The notes below the pieces were generated by a model that did not search any database, was not told the origin of the DNA, and saw nothing but the letters and a program-made list of their open reading frames with translations. From Eledone cirrhosa (lineage: Eukaryota; Mollusca; Cephalopoda; Octopoda; Eledonidae), in contig OZ024743.1 in the NCBI GenBank assembly GCA_964016885.1, positions 173,906,616 to 173,970,615 on the forward strand: a stretch of DNA of 64,000 bases, read 5' to 3'. A program made the position numbers and the translations under genes. Position 1 is the stretch's first letter. Every line of letters begins with the position of its first letter. Of the stretch, positions 51,575 through 61,300 are shown in pieces.

Positions 51575-53300
51575 CTCTCTTCGTTGTCCTCCTCCAATAC
51601 TACAGACACACACTCAGGGCTAGGGTATTAACCCTCTCTTAGTTGTCCTCCTCCAATACTAGACACACACTCAGGGCTAGGGTATGAACCCTCTCCTAGT
51701 TGTCCTCCTCCAATACTACAGACACACACTCAGGGCTAGGGTATGAACCCTCTCTTAGTTGTCCTCCTCCAATACTACAGACACACACTCAGGGCTAGGG
51801 TATGAACCCTCTCCTAGTTGTCCTCCTCCAATACTACAGACACACACTCAGGGCTAGGGTATGAACCCTCTCTTAGTTGTCCTCCTCCAATACTACAGAC
51901 ACACACTCAGGGCTAGGGTATGAACCCTCTCCTAGTTGTCCTCCTCCAATACTAGAGACACACACTCAGGGCTAGGGTATGAACCCTCTCTTAGTTGTCC
52001 TCCTCCAATACTACAGACACACACTCAGGGCTAGGGTATTAACCCTCTCTTAGTTGTCCTCCTCCAATACTACAGACACACACTCAGGGCTAGGGTATGA
52101 ACCCTCTCTTAGTTGTCCTCCTCCAATACTACAGACACACACTCAGGGCTAGGGTATTAACCCTCTCTTAGTTGTCCTCCTCCAATACTACAGACACACA
52201 CTCAGGGCTAGGGTATGAACCCTCTCTTAGTTGTCCTCCTCCAATACTACAGACACACACTCAGGGCTAGGGTATTAACCCTCTCTTAGTTGTCCTCCTC
52301 CAATACTACAGACACACACTCAGGGCTAGGGTATGAACCCTCTCTTAGTTGTCCTCCTCCAATACTACAGACACACACTCAGGGCTAGGGTATGAACCCT
52401 CTCTTAGGTGTCCTCCTCCAATACTACAGACACACACTCAGAGCTAGGGTATGAACCCTCTCTTAGGTGTCCTCCTCCAATACTAGACACACACTCAGGG
52501 CTAGGGTATGTACCCTCTCTTAGTTGTCGTCCTCCAATACTAGACACACACTCAGGGCTAGGGTATGTACCCTCTCTTAGTTGTTGTCCTCCAATACTAG
52601 ACACACACTCAGGGCAAGGGTATGTACCCTCTCTTAGTTGTCTTCCTCCAATACTACAGACACACACTCAGGGCTAGGGTATGTACCCTCTCTTAGTTGT
52701 CCTCCTCCAATACTACAGACACACACTCAGGGCTAGGGTATGAACGCTCTCCCAGTTGTCCTCCTCCAATACTACAGACACACACTCAGGGCTAGGGTAT
52801 GAACGCTCTCCCAGTTGTCCACCTCCAATACTACAGACACACACTCAGGGCTAGGGTATGAACCCTCTCCCAGTTGTCCTCCTCCAATACTACAGACACA
52901 CACTCAGGGCTAGGGTATGTACCCTCTCTTAGTTGTCGTCTTCCAATACTACAGACACACACTCAGGGCTAGGGTATGAACGCTCTCCCAGTTGTCCTCT
53001 TCCAATACTACAGACGCACACTCAGGGCTAGGGTATGAACGCTCTCCCAGTTGTCCTCCTCCAATACTACAGACACACACTCAGGGATAGGGTATGAACC
53101 CTCTCCCAGTTGTCCTCCTCCAATACTACAGACACACACTCAGGGCTAGGGTATGAACGCTCTCCCAGTTGTCCTCCTCCAATACTACAGACACACACTC
53201 AGGGCTAGGGTATGTACCCTCTCTTAGTTGTCCTCTTCCAATACTACAGACACACACTCAGGGCTAGGGTATGAACGCTCTCCTATTTGTCCTCCTCCAA
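51575..53300 (+). repeat. Block D, copy 4: CTTCG monomer, type III run (52404-52677) and CpG cluster 7
   Basis: Complete version of block D, 4755 bp from copy 2. It carries GTCCACCTCC (52817), CAGACGCACACTC (~53016) and GGGATAGGG (~53087), then AACGCT-CCTATTTG and GACAGACACTCTGGG. ACTAGAGACAC at ~51952 is private. Confidence 0.87.
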
Positions 53301-53577
53301 TACTACAGACAGACACTCTGGGCTAGGGTATGAACCCTCTCTTAGTTGTCCTCCTCCAATACTACAGACACACACTCAGGGCTAGGGTATGAACCCTCTC
53401 TTAGTTGTCCTCCTCCAATACTACAGACACACACTCAGGGCTAGTGTATGAACCCTCTTTTAGTTGTCCTCCTCCAATACTACAGACACACACTCAGGGC
53501 TAGGGTATGAACCCTCTATTAGTTGTCCTTCTCCAATACTACAGACACACACTCAGGGCTAGGGTATGTACCCTCTC

Positions 53578-54300
53578 CTAGTTGTCCTCCTCCAATACTA
53601 CAGACACACACTCAGGGCTAGGGTATGAACCCTCTCTTAGTTGTCCTCCTCCAATACTAGACACACACTCAGGGCTAGGGTATGTACCCTCTCTTAGTTG
53701 TCGTCCTCCAATACTAGACACACACTCAGGGCAAGGGTATGTACCCTCTCTTAGTTGTCTTCCTCCAATACTACAGACACACACTCAGGGCTAGGGTATG
53801 TACCCTCTCTTAGTTGTCCTCCTCCAATACTACAGACACACACTCAGGGCTAGGGTATGAACGCTCTCCCAGTTGTCCTCCTCCAATACTACAGACACAC
53901 ACTCAGGGCTAGGGTATGAACGCTCTCCCAGTTGTCCACCTCCAATACTACAGACACACACTCAGGGCTAGGGTATGAACCCTCTCCCAGTTGTCCTCCT
54001 CCAATACTACAGACACACACTCAGGGCTAGGGTATGTACCCTCTCTTAGTTGTCGTCTTCCAATACTACAGACACACACTCAGGGCTAGGGTATGAACGC
54101 TCTCCCAGTTGTCCTCTTCCAATACTACAGACACACACTCAGGGCTAGGGTATGAACGCTCTCCCAGTTGTCCTCCTCCAATACTACAGACACACACTCA
54201 GGGATAGGGTATGAACCCTCTCCCAGTTGTCCTCCTCCAATACTACAGACACACACTCAGGGCTAGGGTATGAACGCTCTCCCAGTTGTCCTCCTCCAAT
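53578..54300 (+). repeat. CpG-bearing cluster 8 with type II run
   Basis: Type II run (53582-53794) followed by the usual ordered AACGCT/CCCAG series with GTCCACCTCC (53934) and GGGATAGGG (~54204). Both are shared with cluster 7 at 1117 bp upstream. It stops after an AACGCT-CCCAG monomer and passes to GAACACTCTCTTAGGTG (~54390), as at ~22810. Confidence 0.85.
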
Positions 54301-54623
54301 ACTACAGACACACACTCAGGGCTAGGGTATGAACCCTCTCTTAGTTGTCCTCCTCCAATACTACAGACACACACTCAGGGCTAGGGTATGAACACTCTCT
54401 TAGGTGTCCTCCTCCAATACTACAGACACACACTCAGGGCTAGGGTATGAACCCTCTCTTAGTTGTCCTCCTCCAATACTATAGACACACACTCAGGGCT
54501 AGGGTATGTACCCTCTCCCAGATGTCCTCCTCCAATACTACAGACACACACTCAGGGCTAGGGTATGAACCCTCTCTTAGGTGTCCTCCTCCAATACTAC
54601 AGACACACACTCAGGGCTAGGGT

Positions 54624-54854
54624 ATGAACCCTCTCTTAGTTGTCCTCCTCCAATACTACAGACACACACTCAGGGCTAGGGTATGTACCCTCTCCCAGTT
54701 GTTCTCCTCCAATACTACAGACACACACTCAGGGCTAGGGTATGAACCCTCTGTTAGGTGTCCTCCTCCAATACTAGACACACACTCAGGGCTAGGGTAT
54801 GTACCCTCTCTTAGTTGTCCTCCTCCAATACTACAGACACACACTCAGGGCTAG
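54624..54854 (+). repeat. Type IV run
   Basis: Same as the run at 23042, again preceded by an ACTATAGAC monomer and GTACCCTCTCCCAGATG (54480-54530). It is followed by CCCAGTTGTTC, CCTAG/CTTAG dimers (54960-55130) and TTA/GAA dimers. CTACTGATACAC at ~55245 is private. Confidence 0.8.
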
Positions 54855-55149
54855 GGTATGTACCCTCTCCCAGTTGTTCTCCTCCAATACTACAGACACA
54901 CACTCAGGGCTAGGGTATGAACCCTCTCTTAGTTGTCCTCCTCCAATACTACAGACACACACTCAGGGCTAGGGTATGAACCCTCTCCTAGTTGTCCTCC
55001 TCCAATACTACAGACACACACTCAGGGCTAGGGTATGAACCCTCTCTTAGTTGTCCTCCTCCAATACTACAGACACACACTCAGGGCTAGGGTATGAACC
55101 CTCTCCTAGTTGTCCTCCTCCAATACTACAGACACACACTCAGGGCTAG

Positions 55150-56394
55150 GGTATGAACCCTCTCTTAGTTGTCATCCTCCAATACTACAGACACACACTC
55201 AGGGCTAGGGTATTAACCCTCTCTTAGTTGTCCTCCTCCAATACTACTGATACACACTCAGGGCTAGGGTATGAACCCTCTCTTAGTTGTCCTCCTCCAA
55301 TACTACAGACACACACTCAGGGCTAGGGTATTAACCCTCTCTTAGTTGTCCTCCTCCAATACTACAGACACACACTCAGGGCTAGGGTATGAACCCTCTC
55401 TTAGTTGTCCTCCTCCAATACTACAGACACACACTCAGGGCTAGGGTATGAACCCTCTCTTAGTTGTCCTCCTCCAATACTACAGACACACACTCAGGGC
55501 TAGGGTATGAACCCTCTCTTAGTTGTCCTCCTCCAATACTACAGACACACACTCAGGGCTAGGGTATTAACCCTCTCTTAGTTGTCCTCCTCCAATACTA
55601 CAGACACACACTCAGGGCTAGGGTATTAACCCTCTCTTAGTTGTCCTCCTCCAATACTAGACACACACTCAGGGCTAGGGTATGAACCCTCTTTTAGTTG
55701 TCCTCCTCCAATACTACAGACACACACTCAGGGCTAGGGTATGAACCCTCTCTTAGTTGTCCTCCTCCAATACTACAGACACACACTCAGGGCTAGGGTA
55801 TTAACCCTCTCTTAGTTGTCCTCCTCCAATACTACAGACACACACTCAGGGCTAGGGTATGAACCCTCTCTTAGTTGTCCTCCTCCAATACTACAGACAC
55901 ACACTCAGGGCTAGGGTATGAACCCTCTCTTAGTTGTCCTCCTCCAATACTACAGACACACACTCAGGGCTAGGGTATGAACCCTCTTTTAGTTGTCCTC
56001 CTCCAATACTACAGACACACACTCAGGGCTAGGGTATTAACCCTCTCTTAGTTGTCCTCCTCCAATACTAGACACACACTCAGGGCTAGGGTATGAACCC
56101 TCTTTTAGTTGTCCTCCTCCAATACTACAGACACACACTCAGGGCTAGGGTATGAACCCTCTCTTAGTTGCCCTCCTCCAATACTACAGACACACACTCA
56201 GGGCTAGGGTATTAACCCTCTCTTAGTTGTCCTCCTCCAATACTACAGACACACACTCAGGGCTAGGGTATGAACCCTCTCTTAGTTGTCCTCCTCCAAT
56301 ACTACAGACACACACTCAGGGCTAGGGTATGAACCCTCTCTTAGTTGTCCTCCTCCAATACTACAGACACACACTCAGGGCTAGGGTATTAACC
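55150..56394 (+). repeat. Plain GAA/TTA monomers
   Basis: Alternating GAA and TTA monomers with 57-mers carrying CTTTTAG at ~55660 and ~56070, and GTTGCCCTCC at ~56168. The CTATTAG marker expected here by comparison with 45.8 and 49.5 kb is missing, consistent with a deletion. No genes seen. Confidence 0.7.
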
Positions 56395-58220
56395 CTCTCT
56401 TCGTTGTCCTCCTCCAATACTACAGACACACACTCAGGGCTAGGGTATTAACCCTCTCTTAGTTGTCCTCCTCCAATACTAGACACACACTCAGGGCTAG
56501 GGTATGAACCCTCTTCTAGTTGTCCTCCTCCAATACTACAGACACACACTCAGGGCTAGGGTATGAACCCTCTCTTAGTTGTCCTCCTCCAATACTACAG
56601 ACACACACTCAGGGCTAGGCTATGAACCCTCTCCTAGTTGTCCTCCTCCAATACTACAGACACACACTCAGGGCTAGGGTATGAACCCTCTCTTAGTTGT
56701 CCTCCTCCAATACTACAGACACACACTCAGGGCTAGGGTATGAACCCTCTCCTAGTTGTCCTCCTCCAATACTACAGACATACACTCAGGGCTAGGGTAT
56801 GAACCCTCTCTTAGTTGTCCTCCTCCAATACTACAGACACACACTCAGGGCTAGGGTATTAACCCTCTCTTAGTTGTCCTCCTCCAATACTACAGACACA
56901 CACTCAGGGCTAGGGTATGAACCCTCTCTTAGTTGTCCTCCTCCAATACTACAGACACACACTCAGGGCTAGGGTATTAACCCTCTCTTAGTTGTCCTCC
57001 TCCAATACTACAGACACACACTCAGGGCTAGGGTATGAACCCTCTCTTAGTTGTCCTCCTCCAATACTACAGACACACACTCAGGGCTAGGGTATTAACC
57101 CTCTCTTAGTTGTCCTCCTCCAATACTACAGACACACACTCAGGGCTAGGGTATGAACCCTCTCTTAGTTGTCCTCCTCCAATACTACAGACACACACTC
57201 AGGGCTAGGGTATGAACCCTCTCTTAGGTGTCCTCCTCCAATACTACAGACACACACTCAGAGCTAGGGTATGAACCCTCTCTTAGGTGTCCTCCTCCAA
57301 TACTAGACACACACTCAGGGCTAGGGTATGTACCCTCTCTTAGTTGTCGTCCTCCAATACTAGACACACACTCAGGGCTAGGGTATGTACCCTCTCTTAG
57401 TTGTTGTCCTCCAATACTAGACACACACTCAGGGCAAGGGTATGTACCCTCTCTTAGTTGTCTTCCTCCAATACTACAGACACACACTCAGGGCTAGGGT
57501 ATGTACCCTCTCTTAGTTGTCCTCCTCCAATACTACAGACACACACTCAGGGCTAGGGTATGAACGCTCTCCCAGTTGTCCTCCTCCAATACTACAGACA
57601 CACACTCAGGGCTAGGGTATGAACGCTCTCCCAGTTGTCCACCTCCAATACTACAGACACACACTCAGGGCTAGGGTATGAACCCTCTCCCAGTTGTCCT
57701 CCTCCAATACTACAGACACACACTCAGGGCTAGGGTATGTACCCTCTCTTAGTTGTCGTCTTCCAATACTACAGACACACACTCAGGGTAGGGTATGAAC
57801 GCTCTCCCAGTTGTCCTCTTCCAATACTACAGACACACACTCAGGGCTAGGGTATGAACGCTCTCCCAGTTGTCCTCCTCCAATACTACAGACACACACT
57901 CAGGGCTAGGGTATGAACCCTCTCCCAGTTGTCCTCCTCCAATACTACAGACACACACTCAGGGCTAGGGTATGAACGCTCTCCCAGTTGTCCTCCTCCA
58001 ATACTACAGACACACACTCAGGGCTAGGGTATGTACCCTCTCTTAGTTGTCCTCTTCCAATACTACAGACACACACTCAGGGCTAGGGTATGAACGCTCT
58101 CCTATTTGTCCTCCTCCAATACTACAGACAGACACTCTGGGGTAGGGTATGAACCCTCTCTTAGTTGTCCTCCTCCAATACTACAGACACACACTCAGGG
58201 CTAGGGTATGAACGCTCTCC
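56395..58220 (+). repeat. Block D, copy 5: CTTCG monomer, type III run (57224-57497) and CpG cluster 9
   Basis: 4820 bp from copy 4, with CTCTCTTCG at 56395, the type III run at 57228 and GTCCACCTCC at 57637. Private changes are CTCTTCTAG (~56512), GGGCTAGGCTATG (~56616), CAGACATACACTC (~56775) and a 1-bp loss in CAGGGTAGGG (~57787). It ends with CTCTGGGGTAGGG and AACGCT-CCTAGGTG. Confidence 0.86.
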
Positions 58221-58384
58221 TAGGTGTCCTCCTCCAATACTACAGACACACACTCAGGGCTAGGGTATGAACCCTCTCTTAGTTGTCCTCCTCCAATACT
58301 ATAGACACACACTCAGGGCTAGGGTATGTACCCTCTCCCAGATGTCCTCCTCCAATACTACAGACACACACTCAGGGCTAGGGT

Positions 58385-61300
58385 ATGAACCCTCTCTTAG
58401 TTGTCCTCCTCCAATACTACAGACACACACTCAGGGCTAGGGTATGTACCCTCTCCCAGTTGTTCTCCTCCAATACTACAGACACACACTCAGGGCTAGG
58501 GTATGAACCCTCTGTTAGGTGTCCTCCTCCAATACTAGACACACACTCAGGGCTAGGGTATGTACCCTCTCTTAGTTGTCCTCCTCCAATACTACAGACA
58601 CACACTCAGGGCTAGGGTATGTACCCTCTCCCAGTTGTTCTCCTCCAATACTACAGACACACACTCAGGGCTAGGGTATGAACCCTCTCTTAGTTGTCCT
58701 CCTCCAATACTACAGACACACACTCAGGGCTAGGGTATGAACCCTCTCCTAGTTGTCCTCCTCCAATACTACAGACACACACTCAGGGCTAGGGTATGAA
58801 CCCTCTCTTAGTTGTCCTCCTCCAATACTACAGACACACACTCAGGGCTAGGGTATGAACCCTCTCCTAGTTGTCCTCCTCCAATACTACAGACACACAC
58901 TCAGGGCTAGGGTATGAACCCTCTCTTAGTTGTCCTCCTCCAATACTACAGACACACACTCAGGGCTAGGGTATGAACCCTCTCCTAGTTGTCCTCTTCC
59001 AATACTACAGACACACACTCAGGGCTAGGGTATGAACCCTCTCTTAGTTGTCCTCCTCCAATACTACAGACACACACTCAGGGCTAGGGTATTAACCCTC
59101 TCTTAGTTGTCCTCCTCCAATACTACAGATACACACTCAGGGCTAGGGTATGAACCCTCTCTTAGTTGTCCTCCTCCAATACTACAGACACACACTCAGG
59201 GCTAGGGTATTAACCCTCTCTTAGTTGTCCTCCTCCAATACTACAGACACACACTCAGGGCTAGGGTATGAACCCTCTCTTAGTTGTCCTCCTCCAATAC
59301 TACAGACACACACTCAGGGCTAGGGTATTAACCCTCTCTTAGTTGTCCTCCTCCAATACTAAGACACACACTCAGGGCTAGGGTATGAACCCTCTCTTAG
59401 TTGTCCTCCTCCAATACTACAGACACACACTCAGGGCTAGGGTATGAACCCTCTTTTAGTTGTCCTCCTGCAATACTACAGACACACACTCAGGGCTAGG
59501 GTATGAACCCTCTCTTAGTTGTCCTCCTCCAATACTACAGACACACACTCAGGGCTAGGGTATTAACCCTCTCTTAGTTGTCCTCCTCCAATACTAGAGA
59601 CACACACTCAGGGCTAGGGTATGAACCCTCTCTTAGTTGTCCTCCTCCAATACTACAGACACACACTCAGGGCTAGGGTATGAACCCTCTCTTAGTTGTC
59701 CTCCTCCAATACTACAGACACACACTCAGGGCTAGGGTATGAACCCTCTCCTAGTTGTCCTCCTCCAATACTACAGACACACACTCAGGGCTAGGGTATG
59801 AACCCTCTCTTAGTTGTCCTCCTCCAATACTACAGACACACACTCAGGGCTAGGGTATTAACCCTCTCTTAGTTGTCCTCCTCCAATACTACAGACACAC
59901 ACTCAGGGCTAGGGTATGAACCCTCTCTTAGTTGTCCTCCTCCAATACTACAGACACACACTCAGGGCTAGGGTATTAACCCTCTCTTAGTTGTCCTCCT
60001 CCAATACTACAGACACACACTCAGGGCAAGGGTATGAACCCTCTCTTAGTTGTCCTCCTCCAATACTACAGACACACACTCAGGGCTAGGGTATTAACCC
60101 TCTCTTAGTTGTCCTCCTCCAATACTACAGACACACACTCAGGGCTAGGGTATGAACCCTCTCTTAGTTGTCCTCCTCCAATACTACAGACACACACTCA
60201 GGGCTAGGGTATGAACCCTCTATTAGTTGTCCTTCTCCAATACTACAGACACACACTCAGGGCTAGAGTATTAACCCTCTCTTAGTTGCCCTCCTCCAAT
60301 ACTACAGACACACACTCAGGGCTAGGGTATGAACCCTCTCTTAGTTGTCCTCCTCCAATACTACAGACACACACTCAGGGCTAGGGTATGAACCCTCTCT
60401 TAGTTGTCCTCCTCCAATACTACAGACACACACTCAGGGCTAGGGTATGAACCCTCTCTTAGTTGTCCTCCTCCAATACTACAGACACACACTCAGGGCT
60501 AGGGTATGAACCCTCTCTTAGTTGTCCTCCTCCAATACTACAGACACACACTCAGGGCTAGGGTATTAACCCTCTCTTAGTTGTCCTCCTCCAATACTAG
60601 ACACACACTCAGGGCTAGGGTATGAACCCTCTTTTAGTTGTCCTCCTCCAATACTACAGACACACACTCAGGGCTAGGGTATGAACCCTCTCTTAGTTGT
60701 CCTCCTCCAATACTACAGACACACACTCAGGGCTAGGGTATTAACCCTCTCTTAGTTGTCCTCCTCCAATACTACAGACACACACTCAGGGCTAGGGTAT
60801 GAACCCTCTCTTAGTTGTCCTCCTCCAATACTACAGACACACACTCAGGGCTAGGGTATGACCCTCTCTTAGTTGTCCTCCTCCAATACTACAGACACAC
60901 ACTCAGGGCTAGGGTATGAACCCTCTTTTAGTTGTCCTCCTCCAATACTACAGACACACACTCAGGGCTAGGGTATTAACCCTCTCTTAGTTGTCCTCCT
61001 CCAATACTAGACACACACTCAGGGCTAGGGTATGAACCCTCTTTTAGTTGTCCTCCTCCAATACTACAGACACACACTCAGGGCTAGGGTATGAACCCTC
61101 TCTTAGTTGCCCTCCTCCAATACTACAGACACACACTCAGGGCTAGGGTATTTACCCTCTCTTAGTTGCCCTCCTCCAATACTACAGACACACACTCAGG
61201 GCTAGGGTATTAACCCTCTCTTAGTTGTCCTCCTCCAATACTACAGACACACACTCAGGGCTAGGGTATGAACCCTCTCTTAGTTGTCCTCCTCCAATAC

